From NCBI RefSeq assembly GCF_002021815.1, contig NZ_CP019952.1, positions 3,875,001 through 3,939,000 on the forward strand: a stretch of DNA of 64,000 bases, written 5' to 3'. Shown here one piece after another: positions 18,972 to 28,467 of this stretch (position 1 is its first letter; each line of letters opens with the position of its first letter). This DNA comes from Pseudomonas parafulva. Lineage in GTDB: Bacteria; Pseudomonadota; Gammaproteobacteria; Pseudomonadales; Pseudomonadaceae. A program made the position numbers and the translations under genes. The notes below the pieces were generated by a model. It made no database searches and was not told the DNA's origin. It saw nothing but the letters and a program-made list of their open reading frames with translations.

Positions 18972-19014
18972 GTGGTACTGCGAGGGTAGAAACGCCAGTC
19001 ATGCAGGGCACTGC

Positions 19015-19812
19015 TCAGGACGTGAAACGTTCTACGTCCTGAGATGGGTGCCACAGCACCGGAAGGATATCCATCAACGCACGTGGTTCGGCGCTGGTCC
19101 AGAAGCGGGTCGACCGAGCTGGGCCGCGTGCAAGCAGATCAGCCCCTGCGAGCAGGCGTTCGAGTTGACGGGCCACGGCAGCGCCCGTATCGATGACGGC
19201 CACGTGTGGGGGCACCGTTTCAGCCAGCAAGGGTTTCAAGAACGGATAATGCGTGCAGCCCAGTATCAAGGTATCGCAGCCTGCCGCCAGAAGCGGTTCA
19301 ACGTAACTGCCCAGCAAAGTGCGTAACACCGGGCTGGTCAGGTCCCCCGTTTCGATCAGTTCGACAAGCCCAGGGCAAGGCTGGGTGACTACCCGCACGT
19401 TACTGGCAAAGCGATCGAGCAAGGCGGCGAACTTGGCGCTCTGCAAGGTCCCGGTCGTGGCCAGCACGCCGACTATCCCTGAACGGGTAGCCGCTGCGGC
19501 AGGCTTGACCGCCGGTTCCATGCCCACGATCAGCCAGTCAGGATAGTGCGCACGCAGGTCGGCCACCGCAGCCACGGTGGCCGTGTTGCAGGCCAGTACC
19601 ATGGCCTTGGCACCTTGCTGATAAAAGAAGGCGGCGATGTGGCGACAGCGTTCGCGAATGTAGTCCGGCGATTTTTCCCCGTACGGTACATGGCCACAAT
19701 CGGCGAGGTAGTGAAGCGTTTCGTTGGGCAAGCGCTGACGAATCTCGGCAAGCACTGACAGCCCCCCCACCCCGGAGTCCATCACCGCGACTGGCCCCTC
19801 GCGCTTAGCCAT
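19015..19812 (-). CDS. murI: glutamate racemase
   Basis: This is a 265-residue enzyme that makes D-glutamate for peptidoglycan. It has [13 protein letters not shown] at the N-terminus and the two catalytic cysteine motifs ACNTATV and LGCTHYPF. The ATG at 19812 overlaps the end of moeB by eight bases; the longer frame to 19863 only copies moeB sequence. It is the last gene of the hemA operon. Confidence 0.94.
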   Translation of the reverse strand: MAKREGPVAVMDSGVGGLSVLAEIRQRLPNETLHYLADCGHVPYGEKSPDYIRERCRHIAAFFYQQGAKAMVLACNTATVAAVADLRAHYPDWLIVGMEPAVKPAAAATRSGIVGVLATTGTLQSAKFAALLDRFASNVRVVTQPCPGLVELIETGDLTSPVLRTLLGSYVEPLLAAGCDTLILGCTHYPFLKPLLAETVPPHVAVIDTGAAVARQLERLLAGADLLARGPARSTRFWTSAEPRALMDILPVLWHPSQDVERFTS

Positions 19813-20560
19813 CGCGCTTGCCACACACCGCGCAGCCAGGGTCGCGTTTGACCCGCAATTCACGGATACGCGTGTCCAAAGCGTCGATCAGCAACAGTCG
19901 CCCTACCAAGGGTTCGCCGAAGCCGGCCAGCAGCTTCATGGCCTCCAGCGCCTGCAAGCTGCCCACCAGACCTACCAGGGGGCCGATCACGCCCGCCTCG
20001 CTGCAGGTCAGCTCAGCCTCGCTGCCGTGACCATACAGGCAGTGATAGCAGGGGCTGTAGTCGCGGCGCGGGTCGAAAACCGAGAGCTGGCCTTCCAGGC
20101 GGATCGCGGCGCCACTGACCAGGGGCTTGGCAGCCGCCACGCAGGCCGCATTGACCGCCTCGCGCGTCCCGAAGTTATCCGAGCAGTCGAGGACCAGGTC
20201 CACGGCCGCTACGGCAGCGGCCAGCGAGTCCTCATCCAGCGCCTGCCGGTGGGCAACCAGGTCGATTTCCGGGTTTATTGCCTGCAGACGCTGCAAGGCC
20301 GAGTCGACCTTGCTCATGCCCACGCTGGTACTGTCATGGATGACCTGGCGCTGCAGGTTCGTCAGGTCGACCGTATCGAAATCTGCCAGGTGCAACTCGC
20401 CAACGCCAGCAGCCGCCAGGTACAGCGCCACGGGCGAGCCCAGGCCGCCGAGTCCGACGATCAGGGCCTTGCTGTGCTTAAGGCGCAGCTGGCCGTCGAC
20501 GTCGATCTGGGACAGCAATACCTGCCGACTGTAGCGCAGCAGCTCCTGGTCGCTCAGCAT
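19805..20560 (-). CDS. moeB: MoeB/ThiF-type adenylyltransferase
   Basis: This is a 251-residue protein of the E1-like family that adenylates the C-terminal glycine of MoaD or ThiS. The ATP-binding [19 protein letters not shown] is near residues 36-54. The zinc cysteines are present as CYHC and CAVC near the C-terminus. The Pseudomonas gene is named moeB by synteny, but a role for ThiS or another sulfur carrier cannot be excluded from sequence. It overlaps prmC by seven bases and murI by eight. Confidence 0.9.
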   Translation of the reverse strand: MLSDQELLRYSRQVLLSQIDVDGQLRLKHSKALIVGLGGLGSPVALYLAAAGVGELHLADFDTVDLTNLQRQVIHDSTSVGMSKVDSALQRLQAINPEIDLVAHRQALDEDSLAAAVAAVDLVLDCSDNFGTREAVNAACVAAAKPLVSGAAIRLEGQLSVFDPRRDYSPCYHCLYGHGSEAELTCSEAGVIGPLVGLVGSLQALEAMKLLAGFGEPLVGRLLLIDALDTRIRELRVKRDPGCAVCGKRDG

Positions 20561-21384
20561 GGCAGGTGCCCCAAGGTGATGCGCGGATGGCCGCCTAGGT
20601 CGGTGCGGCTGCTCACCTCGACAAAGCCGTTTTCCCGCAGCAGCACCTGTACGGCATCAGCCTGGTCATAACCATGCTCGAGCAGAAGCCAGCCGCCTGG
20701 GGTGAGGTGGCTCGGCGCCTGCGCGGCGATGACCCGCAGGTCATCCAGACCGTCGACCCCGGCTACCAGCGCGCTGCTGGGCTCGAAGCGTACGTCACCG
20801 TCGATCAGGTGCGGGTCTGAAGCCGCGATATAGGGCGGGTTACTGACGATCAGGTCGAAGCGTTCGCTGGAAAGGCCGTCGAACCAGTGGCTGACCTGGA
20901 TGCGGGCGTTGGCCAGGCCAAGCCGCTGGCGGTTGCGCTCGGCCAACGCGGCGGCCTCGGGCACGCGATCGACCGCCGTTACCTGCCACGCCGGTCGCTC
21001 GCTGGCCAGCGCCAGGGCAATTGCACCGGTGCCGGTACCCAGGTCGAGCACCTTGGCCGGCAGCGCAGGCAGCAGCTCCAGCGCCGTCTCGACCAGCAGT
21101 TCGGTGTCCGGGCGCGGGATGAGCGTATGCGGGGCCACTTCCAGGTCGATCTTCCAGAAGCCCTGCTGGCCGAGGATATAGGCCACGGGCTCTCCGTCCC
21201 TGCGCCGCTGCAGATAGCCGTCGTAAGTCTGGGCAGCGTCGCTGCTGACGATGCGTTCTGGCCAGGTGTGCAAATAACTGCGCGATTTGCCAAGCGCCGC
21301 CGCCAGCAGCAACTCGGCATCCAGGCGCTCGGTAGGCGAATCGGGTAACTGCGCGTTGCGCAGCAGGCTGGCGATGATGGTCAT
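20554..21384 (-). CDS. prmC: peptide chain release factor N5-glutamine methyltransferase
   Basis: This is a 276-residue SAM-dependent enzyme that methylates the Gln of the GGQ motif of release factors. The SAM motif LDLGTGTGAIALALA is at about residues 113-127, and the substrate-binding NPPY at 182-185. It overlaps prfA, which encodes its substrate RF1, by one base, so the two are made together. Confidence 0.96.
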   Translation of the reverse strand: MTIIASLLRNAQLPDSPTERLDAELLLAAALGKSRSYLHTWPERIVSSDAAQTYDGYLQRRRDGEPVAYILGQQGFWKIDLEVAPHTLIPRPDTELLVETALELLPALPAKVLDLGTGTGAIALALASERPAWQVTAVDRVPEAAALAERNRQRLGLANARIQVSHWFDGLSSERFDLIVSNPPYIAASDPHLIDGDVRFEPSSALVAGVDGLDDLRVIAAQAPSHLTPGGWLLLEHGYDQADAVQVLLRENGFVEVSSRTDLGGHPRITLGHLPC

Positions 21385-22466
21385 CAGTCCCCCAGAGCAG
21401 CCAGTTGGTCGGCCTGGTATTCGGCCAGCAAAGGCTCGATCACCGCATCGACTCCACCGGCCAGCACGTCGTCCAGCGAGTACAAGGTCAGGTTGATGCG
21501 ATGATCCGTGACCCGACCCTGTGGGTAATTGTAGGTGCGAATGCGCTCGGAGCGATCCCCGGAGCCCACCAGCAGCTTGCGCTCACTGGCGATGGCGTTC
21601 TGAGCGGCACTGGTCTGCATGTCGTTCAACTTCGCCGATAGCCAGGACAAGGCGCGCGCACGGTTCTTGTGCTGGGAACGCTCTTCCTGGCATTCGACGA
21701 CAATGCCCGTGGGCAAGTGCGTGATGCGGATGGCCGAGTCGGTCTTGTTCACATGCTGACCGCCTGCGCCGGACGCGCGGTAGGTGTCCACGCGCAAGTC
21801 GGCTGGGTTGATCTCGATGGCCGCTTGCTCATCCGGCTCCGGCAAGACCGCCACGGTGCAGGCCGAGGTGTGAATGCGGCCCTGGGATTCGGTTTCGGGC
21901 ACGCGCTGTACACGGTGCGCGCCGGACTCGAACTTGAGCTTGCCGTACACGTTCTCGCCCTCGACGCGGGCGATGATTTCCTTGTACCCGCCGTGCTCGC
22001 CTTCATTCTCGGAGAGGATTTCCAGCCGCCAGCCGCGCTTTTCCGCGTAGCGCGAATACATGCGAAACAGATCGCCCGAAAAGATCGCCGCCTCGTCGCC
22101 ACCGGTACCGGCGCGAATCTCGAGAAACACGTTGCGCCCGTCGTTGGGGTCCTTGGGCAGCAACATGCGCTGCAGCTGAGCCTCCAACGCCACCAACCGG
22201 TCCTTGGCCTCGCGCACCTCCTCCACGGCCATATCACGCATGTCCGGGTCGCTGTCCTTGAGCAGCGCCTGGGCGCTTTCAAGATCGTCCTGGACTTTGC
22301 GCCATTGCTGATAGGCCGTGTGCACCGGTTCGACTTCGGCGTACTCGCGGGAATAGGCGCGAAAACGTGTCTGGTCGGAAATGACCTCGGCATCACCAAG
22401 CAAAGCGGTGAGTTCTTCGAAGCGGTCCTGGAGAATGTCCAGTTTATTGAGCAGCGACGCTTTCAT
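21384..22466 (-). CDS. prfA: peptide chain release factor 1
   Basis: This is a 360-residue release factor that reads UAA and UAG. The catalytic GGQ is at residues 235-237, inside [13 protein letters not shown]. The N-terminal helical domain and the anticodon-like region between about 180 and 200 ([15 protein letters not shown]) are complete. It overlaps both prmC and hemA by one base, indicating a tightly coupled operon. Confidence 0.97.
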   Translation of the reverse strand: MKASLLNKLDILQDRFEELTALLGDAEVISDQTRFRAYSREYAEVEPVHTAYQQWRKVQDDLESAQALLKDSDPDMRDMAVEEVREAKDRLVALEAQLQRMLLPKDPNDGRNVFLEIRAGTGGDEAAIFSGDLFRMYSRYAEKRGWRLEILSENEGEHGGYKEIIARVEGENVYGKLKFESGAHRVQRVPETESQGRIHTSACTVAVLPEPDEQAAIEINPADLRVDTYRASGAGGQHVNKTDSAIRITHLPTGIVVECQEERSQHKNRARALSWLSAKLNDMQTSAAQNAIASERKLLVGSGDRSERIRTYNYPQGRVTDHRINLTLYSLDDVLAGGVDAVIEPLLAEYQADQLAALGD

Positions 22467-23740
22467 TACAGGGATTTGTCCGTGGAGCCCTCTTGGAGGG
22501 CAAAGAGTTCCTGGGCCATGGCCAGCGCATCGAGGCGGCCCTCGGCCGAGAGCTTTTTGAGCTGCACGCTGGGCGCATGCAGGAGCTTGTTGGTCAGGCC
22601 GCGCGCCAATTGGGCCAATACGTCTTCAGGGTTGCCACCGTTGGCCAGCAAGCGCTGGGCCTTTTGCAGTTCTTCATCACGCAGCCGTTCGCTTTGCTGG
22701 CGGTAGGCCCGCAGCACATCGACAGCAGCCAGCTCACGCAGGCGTGCCATGAAATCCTCGGCCCCCACCGCCACCAGTTCTTCGGCGGCCTGGGCGGCGC
22801 CTTGGCGGCTCTTGAGGTTTTCGGCAACCACGTCATGCAGGTCGTCGACGGTATAGAGGTACACATCGTCGAGCTCGCCCACTTCGGTCTCGATGTCGCG
22901 CGGGACAGCGATATCGACCATGAAGATGGGTTTGTGCCGGCGCTGCTTGAGGGCGCTTTCGACGGCGCCCTTGCCTAGAATCGGCAATTGGCTGGCGGTG
23001 GAACTGATGACGATATCGCTGTTGGCGAGCTCTTGGGGGATATCGGCGAGCAGCACGGCGTGTGCACCAAACTGCTCGGCCAGGGTGCTGGCGCGCTCGA
23101 GTGTACGGTTGGCCACCACGATGCGGCGCACGCCCTGCTCGTGCAGGTGGCGGGCGACCAGGGTGATGGTTTCACCGGCGCCGATCAGCAGGGCCTGGCT
23201 GCGGGCCAGGTCGCTGAAGATCTGCTTGGCCAGACTGACCGCCGCGAAGGCGACCGACACGGGGTTTTCGCCGATGGCGGTGTCGGTACGGACCTGCTTG
23301 GCGGCGCTGAACGTGGCCTGGAACAGGCGCCCGAGCAGCGGCCCCACGGTGCCGGCTTCGCGGGCAACGGCATAGGCGGACTTCATCTGGCCGAGGATCT
23401 GCGGTTCGCCGAGCACCAGAGAGTCGAGGCCGGAGGCAACGCGCATCATGTGCCGGACGGCATCGTGCTCTTCGTGCACGTAGGCGCTGGCACGCAATTC
23501 GTCGAGGCTGAGGCGGTGATAGTCGGCCAGCCATTGGAGCACGGCATCGGCCGACAGCTGGTCCTGCTCGATGTAGAGCTCGCTGCGGTTGCAGGTGGAC
23601 AGGATCGCTGCCTCGCGACTGGTGGTGAGGCGGCAGAGCTGCTGCAGGGCATCCACCAGCTGCTCCGGGGTAAACGCCACGCGCTCGCGTACGTCTACCG
23701 AGGCAGTCTTATGGTTGATACCAAGTGCAAGAAAGGCCAT
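22466..23740 (-). CDS. hemA: glutamyl-tRNA reductase
   Basis: This is a 424-residue enzyme that reduces Glu-tRNA to glutamate-1-semialdehyde, the first committed step of tetrapyrrole synthesis. The N-terminus [21 protein letters not shown] and the active-site Cys in '[11 protein letters not shown]' are typical. The NADPH domain follows with '[15 protein letters not shown]'. The ATG at 23740 is chosen because homologues begin with this motif. It leads the hemA-prfA-prmC-moeB-murI operon. Confidence 0.97.
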   Translation of the reverse strand: MAFLALGINHKTASVDVRERVAFTPEQLVDALQQLCRLTTSREAAILSTCNRSELYIEQDQLSADAVLQWLADYHRLSLDELRASAYVHEEHDAVRHMMRVASGLDSLVLGEPQILGQMKSAYAVAREAGTVGPLLGRLFQATFSAAKQVRTDTAIGENPVSVAFAAVSLAKQIFSDLARSQALLIGAGETITLVARHLHEQGVRRIVVANRTLERASTLAEQFGAHAVLLADIPQELANSDIVISSTASQLPILGKGAVESALKQRRHKPIFMVDIAVPRDIETEVGELDDVYLYTVDDLHDVVAENLKSRQGAAQAAEELVAVGAEDFMARLRELAAVDVLRAYRQQSERLRDEELQKAQRLLANGGNPEDVLAQLARGLTNKLLHAPSVQLKKLSAEGRLDALAMAQELFALQEGSTDKSL

Positions 23741-23773
23741 GCAAGATCGCTGGTTGTGACAGGAAGCCGATAA

Positions 23774-23801
23774 TTGTCCTCTTTCGCAGGTTAGAGGACA
23801 A
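23774..23801. repeat. perfect hairpin in the hemA upstream region
   Basis: TTGTCCTCT (23774-23782) pairs with AGAGGACAA (23793-23801) across a ten-base loop, 34 bases upstream of the hemA start. On the minus strand, TTGTCC and GACAAT within it are spaced like a -35/-10 pair, so it could be an operator or promoter element as well as an RNA hairpin. Confidence 0.45.
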
Positions 23802-24090
23802 CCACCGTTCGCTATCGAGGTGATAGTGTGGCGGCGCGAAGGTGTTCTTGAGGATACGCTGTGGACTTCAGGCGCTGGCATTCAAGGGTGCAGTCATTTG
23901 GCTATTACCCGACTCATGATGGAGCGCTCAAGGCGATAATGCGCATGCCTTACTTACACCGAGTTACAACTTTGTCACCTCCAAGTTCGCTATCGAGTCA
24001 AATATCACACACGCATCCCCAAAACAGCCTCTCATGGCTACTGAGTTCGATACTGATTCACCCAACTCCAAAGCGTTCAATCTAGCTTTT

Positions 24091-24222
24091 GATCTTGATC
24101 TTGATCTTGATCTTGATTTTGATCTTGATCTTGATCTTGATCTTGATCTTGATCTTGATCTTGATCTTGATCTTGATCTTGATCTTGATCTTGATCTTGA
24201 TCTTGATCTTGATCTTGATCTT
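24091..24222 (+). repeat. 22-unit GATCTT tandem hexanucleotide array
   Basis: GATCTT is repeated without interruption from 24091 to 24222, 22 units of six bases. The fifth unit (24115-24120) is the variant GATTTT. The frame-preserving hexamer explains the long Asp-Leu, Ile-Leu and Lys-Ile open frames on both strands, which are not genes. Each unit but one carries a GATC site. It abuts the left copy of the inverted repeat. Confidence 0.97.
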
Positions 24223-24223
24223 C

Positions 24224-24451
24224 GCGACTTCAGAAGGCCGAACGCAGGTCTTGCGAAGGGAGGTGACAGGCATGGATGCCTGTCAAGCGCTGGGCCCCAG
24301 GATGGGGCCTACAGCGCGGTCCTCCCGGGAGCAAGACCGGAGTGAGGGAACCCCGAAGCGCAGCGTAGGGGCCGTATGAATGGAGCGCAGCGTTTTTTGG
24401 TTACTTTTTGTCGCGTTTGACAAAAAGTGACTCGCCGTAAAGGCGAAAAGG
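24224..24451 (+). repeat. ~225 bp intergenic repeat element, left copy
   Basis: It begins GCGACTTCAGAAGGCCGA and ends AAGGCGAAAAGG. By eye about 90 percent of it matches the reverse complement of 24597-24819. Internally it contains smaller palindromes such as GACAGGCAT-GGATGCCTGTC and TGGGCCCCAGGATGGGGCC. I recall near-identical copies scattered between genes of P. putida-group genomes, so it is probably a dispersed, non-coding family. Confidence 0.85.
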
Positions 24452-24512
24452 TGATTAAGCGTCGCCATCGCAAATGGACCATACACTCTTTCAACACTCA
24501 CACTCAACAATA

Positions 24513-24540
24513 AAACTTCAAACTTCAAACTTCAAACTTC
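24513..24540 (+). repeat. four-unit AAACTTC tandem repeat
   Basis: AAACTTC is repeated four times exactly in the spacer between the two arms of the large inverted repeat. No coding or regulatory role is apparent. Confidence 0.9.
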
Positions 24541-24596
24541 AAAGCGTTGGCACATACAGCAAGTTGGTATTCATTGGCGCGGGTGGCGCACAGTCA

Positions 24597-24819
24597 CCTT
24601 TCCGCCCTTACGGCGGCTCACTTTTTGTCTTGTCAAAAAGTAAGCAAAAACCGCCTGCTCCTATCATCCGGCCCCTACGCTACGCTCCGGGGTTCCCTCG
24701 CTCCGGGCTTGCTCCCGGGAGGACCGCGCTGCAGGCCCCATCCTGGGGCCCAGCGCTTGACAGGCATCCATGCCTGTCACCTCCCTCCGCAAGCCCTGCG
24801 CTCGGCCTCCTGAAGTCGC
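24597..24819 (-). repeat. ~225 bp intergenic repeat element, right (inverted) copy
   Basis: It runs from CCTTTCCGCC to GAAGTCGC and is the inverted partner of 24224-24451, with the 145-base spacer between them. Together the arms could form a very large cruciform, or serve as a strong transcription barrier between the divergent hemA and TPR operons. Confidence 0.85.
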
Positions 24820-25119
24820 GATCTGCGACGCCTGAGCTACCGCGCACTTAGAAGCAAGAGCAAAAGCATGGGAACGGGGACGGGCATGGGATGAGGACAG
24901 GTATGCTGCGGGCTTGGCAGCAGCAAGCGCTTGCGCGATGGCTACGCACAAGTCCCTGACCCGCGGACCAGGCCACCTCCCGCGCTGCAAGCCGAACCAC
25001 ATCCTAATGTCGCGGTCTTCATAAACGAAGGATCCGCTTCATACCTTGGCCCGGTGGGTTTGCCACCGCGCTTGTGTCATCATGCCCCAACCGCCGGTGA
25101 GTCTCCTTATAAGCCCTCT

Positions 25120-26838
25120 ATGAACAAACCCTACGCATTGCTGCTTGCCTTCGCCCTGCTCCAGGGCTGCCAGAGCCTGCCCGCGCACAAGGCCGAGCCT
25201 GCTGCTGACGTCGGTAAACCCGAAGCCGAGAAGCCCATGGTGTACGGCTCGTTCAAGCAGGATACGCTCTATAACCTGTTGGTAGCCGAGCTTGCCGGGC
25301 AACGCAATCGCTTCGACATCGCCCTGGCCAACTACACCGATGAGGCCGCGCGAACCCAGGATCCTGGCGTCTCCGAACGCGCCTACCGTATCGCCGAATA
25401 CCTGGGCGCCGATGAACCTGCGCTGGACAACGCCCTCATCTGGGCCCGCAACGACCCGCAGAACCTCGATGCGCAACGCGCCGCCGCCATCCAGCTGGCG
25501 CGCGCAGGCCGCTATGACGATGCCATGGCCTATATGGAAAAGGTCCTGCAAGGCCAGGGCGATACCCATTTCGATTTTCTGGCCCTGTCGGCTGCCGAAA
25601 CCGACCAGAGCACACGTGATGGTCTGCTGCAGAGCTTCGAACGCCTGTTGGTCAAGTACCCTGACAACGGTCAGTTGATCTTCGGCAAGGCCCTGCTGCT
25701 GAACCAGGACGGCAAGGCCGAAGAGGCGCTCGAACTGCTCGAATCGCACGCGCCACAAAACGGCGAAATTGCACCGATCCTGCTGCGCGCTCGCTTGCTG
25801 CAAGCCCTGGACCGTGGTCCAGAAGCCCTCCCCCTGCTGCGCAAGGCGATTCGCGAAAACCCCGACGACAAGCGCCTGCGCCTGACCTATGCCCGGACCC
25901 TGGTAGAACAGGACCGCATCGCCGACGCCAAAGGCGAATTCGTCAGCCTGGTCCAGCAGTATCCCGAGGACGACGAGCTGCGCTATTCCCTGGCGCTGGT
26001 GTGCCTTGAAAACAAGGAGTGGGATGAAGCCGAAGGCTACCTGCAGGAGTTGGTCGAACGCGACAGCAACACCGATGCCGCGCACCTGAACCTTGGCCGC
26101 ATCCACGAAGAACGCCACGACCCGGCAGGTGCCCTGCGCCAGTACGCCCTGGTAGGGCCAGGGCCCGACTACCTGGCCGCGCAACTGCGCCAGGCCGACA
26201 TCTTGATCGCCAACGGCCGCGGCACCGAAGCCTCTCGCCTGCTGGCCGAAGCCCGCGAAGCCCAGCCCGACTACGCGATCCAGCTGTTCCTGATCGAATC
26301 GGAAAGCTACAGCAACAATAACAAGGACGCCCAGGCCAACCAGGTGCTGCAACAAGCCATCCAGCGCTACCCGGACGACCTCAACCTGCTCTACACCCGT
26401 GCCATGCTCGCCGAAAAGCGCGATGACCTGCCCCAGATGGAAAAGGACCTGCGCGCCATCATTGCCCGCGAGCCGGAAAACGCCATGGCCTTGAATGCCC
26501 TTGGCTATACCCTGGCCGACCGCACCAATCGTTACGCCGAAGCCCAGGCCCTGATCGACAAGGCGCATCAGCTGACCCCGGACGATCCCGCAGTGCTCGA
26601 CAGCCTGGGCTGGGTGAACTATCGCCTGGGCAACCTCGACAAAGCAGAGGGTTACCTGCGCCAGGCCTTCGCCAGCTTCCCCGACCATGAAGTCGCCGCC
26701 CACCTGGGCGAGGTGCTGTGGGCCAACGGCAAGCGGCGCGAAGCCCGCCAAGTGTGGGCCAAGGGCTTCGAAGCCCAGGCCGACAGCCCAGTGCTGCGCA
26801 AGACCCTCCTACGCCTGACCGGATCCGAGACCCTTTAA
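25120..26838 (+). CDS. TPR-repeat lipoprotein (PA4667-like)
   Basis: This is a 572-residue lipoprotein: signal peptide [17 protein letters not shown] (lipobox Cys17), then tetratricopeptide repeats from about residue 90 to the C-terminus, seen as recurring 'A..L....A...YP.D' patterns (for example [18 protein letters not shown] and [17 protein letters not shown]). TPR domains mediate protein contacts. The location next to lolB suggests an envelope role, but no partner is known. The ATG at 25120 is chosen for the signal peptide; the frame extends further upstream without support. lolB starts four bases after its stop. Confidence 0.9.
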   Translation: MNKPYALLLAFALLQGCQSLPAHKAEPAADVGKPEAEKPMVYGSFKQDTLYNLLVAELAGQRNRFDIALANYTDEAARTQDPGVSERAYRIAEYLGADEPALDNALIWARNDPQNLDAQRAAAIQLARAGRYDDAMAYMEKVLQGQGDTHFDFLALSAAETDQSTRDGLLQSFERLLVKYPDNGQLIFGKALLLNQDGKAEEALELLESHAPQNGEIAPILLRARLLQALDRGPEALPLLRKAIRENPDDKRLRLTYARTLVEQDRIADAKGEFVSLVQQYPEDDELRYSLALVCLENKEWDEAEGYLQELVERDSNTDAAHLNLGRIHEERHDPAGALRQYALVGPGPDYLAAQLRQADILIANGRGTEASRLLAEAREAQPDYAIQLFLIESESYSNNNKDAQANQVLQQAIQRYPDDLNLLYTRAMLAEKRDDLPQMEKDLRAIIAREPENAMALNALGYTLADRTNRYAEAQALIDKAHQLTPDDPAVLDSLGWVNYRLGNLDKAEGYLRQAFASFPDHEVAAHLGEVLWANGKRREARQVWAKGFEAQADSPVLRKTLLRLTGSETL

Positions 26839-26842
26839 GACC

Positions 26843-27460
26843 ATGCTATTGCGCCATTTCGTAACCTTCACCCTCATCGCCCTCCTGGCCGGCTGTGCCG
26901 GCATTGGCAGCCGCGAAGCCTTGCAGGGCCACGGCGACCCACAGCAGTGGCGTTCCCACAAACAGCAGTTGAGCAGCCTCGACGGCTGGCAGATCAACGG
27001 CAAGGTGGGCATCCGTGCCCCACGCGACTCGGGCAGTGGCACCCTGTTCTGGCTGCAGCGCCAGGACTACTTCGACATTCGCCTGGCCGGGCCGCTGGGC
27101 CGTGGGGCCGCACGCCTGACCGGCCGGCCTGACGCCGTGGTGCTGGAAGTGGCCAACCAGGGCCGCTACGAAGCCACCAGCCCCGAAGCGCTGCTGGAAG
27201 AGCAACTGGGCTGGAAGCTGCCTGTTTCCCACCTGGTCTGGTGGGTGCGCGGCCTGCCAGCGCCGGACACCAAGAGCAAGCTGACCCTCGACGGCGACAG
27301 CCGCCTGGCCAGCCTTGAACAGGACGGCTGGCAGGTCGAGTACCTGAGCTATGCCGAGCATAAAGGTTACTGGCTGCCCGAACGCCTCAAGCTGCACGGC
27401 AAGGACCTGGACGTGACCCTGGTGGTCAAGGACTGGCAGCCCCGCCAGCTGGGGCACTGA
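26843..27460 (+). CDS. lolB: outer-membrane lipoprotein receptor LolB
   Basis: This is a 205-residue lipoprotein (lipobox LLAGC, Cys18) that accepts lipoproteins from LolA and inserts them in the outer membrane. The LolB-type features [18 protein letters not shown] and the C-terminal [10 protein letters not shown] are present. Four-base gaps to the TPR gene and to ispE show a common transcript. The combination of lolB with ispE and prs is conserved across gamma-proteobacteria. Confidence 0.93.
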   Translation: MLLRHFVTFTLIALLAGCAGIGSREALQGHGDPQQWRSHKQQLSSLDGWQINGKVGIRAPRDSGSGTLFWLQRQDYFDIRLAGPLGRGAARLTGRPDAVVLEVANQGRYEATSPEALLEEQLGWKLPVSHLVWWVRGLPAPDTKSKLTLDGDSRLASLEQDGWQVEYLSYAEHKGYWLPERLKLHGKDLDVTLVVKDWQPRQLGH

Positions 27461-27464
27461 GTCG

Positions 27465-28325
27465 ATGCAAGCGCTTACCCTGCCCGCGCCGGCCAAGCTG
27501 AACCTGTGGCTGCACATCGTTGGCCGCCGTGCCGATGGCTACCACGAGCTTGAAACGGTCTTCCAGTTTCTCGACCACGGCGACGAGCTGAGCTTCGCTG
27601 TGCGTGAGGACGGCATGATCCGCCTGCACAGCGACCTCGATACCGTGCCCCATGACAGCAACCTGATCGTGCGTGCCGCTCGCCAGCTGCAGGTCCAATC
27701 GGGTACGCCCCTAGGCGCGGACATCTGGCTTGACAAGGTGCTGCCGATGGGCGGTGGCATCGGCGGCGGCAGCTCGGATGCCGCCACTACCCTGCTTGGC
27801 CTTGCGCACCTGTGGCAATTGGATTGGAACGAAGATCGCCTGGCTGCCCTGGGCCTCGGCCTGGGTGCCGATGTACCGGTATTCGTGCGCGGTCATGCCG
27901 CCTTTGCCCAGGGTGTGGGCGAACAGCTCACGCCGGTCGATCCGGAACAACCCTGGTATGTGGTGCTGGTTCCGCAAGTGTCTGTAAGCACAGCAGAAAT
28001 TTTTTCACATCCGCAGTTGACACGTGATTCTCTCCCCCTTAAGATGCGCCCCGTTCCCAAGGGAAACAGTCGAAATGACTGCCAACCGGTGGTAGAGCAG
28101 AATTACCCGGAAGTTCGCAACGCGCTGAACGCACTGGGGAAATTCACAGAGGCTCGACTAACCGGAACTGGAAGTTGTGTGTTTGGGGCCTTCCCAAGCA
28201 AAGCCGAAGCTGATAAAGTTCTGGCCCTTCTTTCAGCGACCCAAACAGGGTTTGTGGCGAAAGGAAGCAATATTTCGATGTTGCATCGCAAGCTGCAAAG
28301 TCTGGTCAAGAAGTCGAGTGCCTAG
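27465..28325 (+). CDS. ispE: 4-diphosphocytidyl-2-C-methyl-D-erythritol kinase
   Basis: This is a 286-residue GHMP kinase of the MEP isoprenoid pathway. The substrate motif [13 protein letters not shown] is at the N-terminus, and the ATP loop [17 protein letters not shown] at about residues 89-105. The length is normal. It lies between lolB and tRNA-Gln. Confidence 0.95.
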   Translation: MQALTLPAPAKLNLWLHIVGRRADGYHELETVFQFLDHGDELSFAVREDGMIRLHSDLDTVPHDSNLIVRAARQLQVQSGTPLGADIWLDKVLPMGGGIGGGSSDAATTLLGLAHLWQLDWNEDRLAALGLGLGADVPVFVRGHAAFAQGVGEQLTPVDPEQPWYVVLVPQVSVSTAEIFSHPQLTRDSLPLKMRPVPKGNSRNDCQPVVEQNYPEVRNALNALGKFTEARLTGTGSCVFGAFPSKAEADKVLALLSATQTGFVAKGSNISMLHRKLQSLVKKSSA

Positions 28326-28344
28326 CGCTCGCAGCAACAGATAC

Positions 28345-28419
28345 AGGGGCGTCGCCAAGCGGTAAGGCAGCAGGTTTTGATCCTGCCATGCGTTGGTTCG
28401 AATCCAGCCGCCCCTGCCA
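28345..28419 (+). tRNA. tRNA-Gln (anticodon TTG)
   Basis: The acceptor stem pairs AGGGGCG (28345-28351) with CGCCCCT (28409-28415), followed by discriminator G and an encoded CCA. The anticodon stem GCAGG/CCTGC encloses the loop TTTTGAT with anticodon TTG at 28377-28379. The T arm has GGTTCGAATCC. It sits 19 bases after ispE and 48 before prs, so it is probably processed from the operon transcript. Confidence 0.97.
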
Positions 28420-28467
28420 TTTTCCTTATACTCATCCAGGTATACCCTCAGCCTTCAGGTACTGCGC

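Larger units (their letters stand above)
23802..25119. other. gene-free intergenic region between hemA and the TPR lipoprotein gene
   Basis: About 1.3 kb separates divergent genes and shows no credible coding sequence. Open frames here are repeat translations (Asp-Leu, Ile-Leu or Lys-Ile runs) or run across the inverted repeats. It holds the GATCTT array, the two repeat copies and the AAACTTC array described separately. The distal edges of the element look alike (AGCTTTTG at about 24084 against GCAAAAGC at about 24858 in the opposite orientation). Confidence 0.8.

Noticed and set aside
24091..24222. Possible CRISPR array
   Set aside because: The repeat is a six-base unit without spacers, and no cas genes are present.
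24034..24345. Open frames on both strands translating to Asp-Leu, Ile-Leu or Lys-Ile runs
   Set aside because: They result from the six-base GATCTT array, which stays open in several frames; no ribosome sites or family match.
25039..26751. 570-residue minus-strand frame
   Set aside because: It is the antisense of the TPR lipoprotein gene, with a composition typical of a shadow frame in GC-rich DNA.
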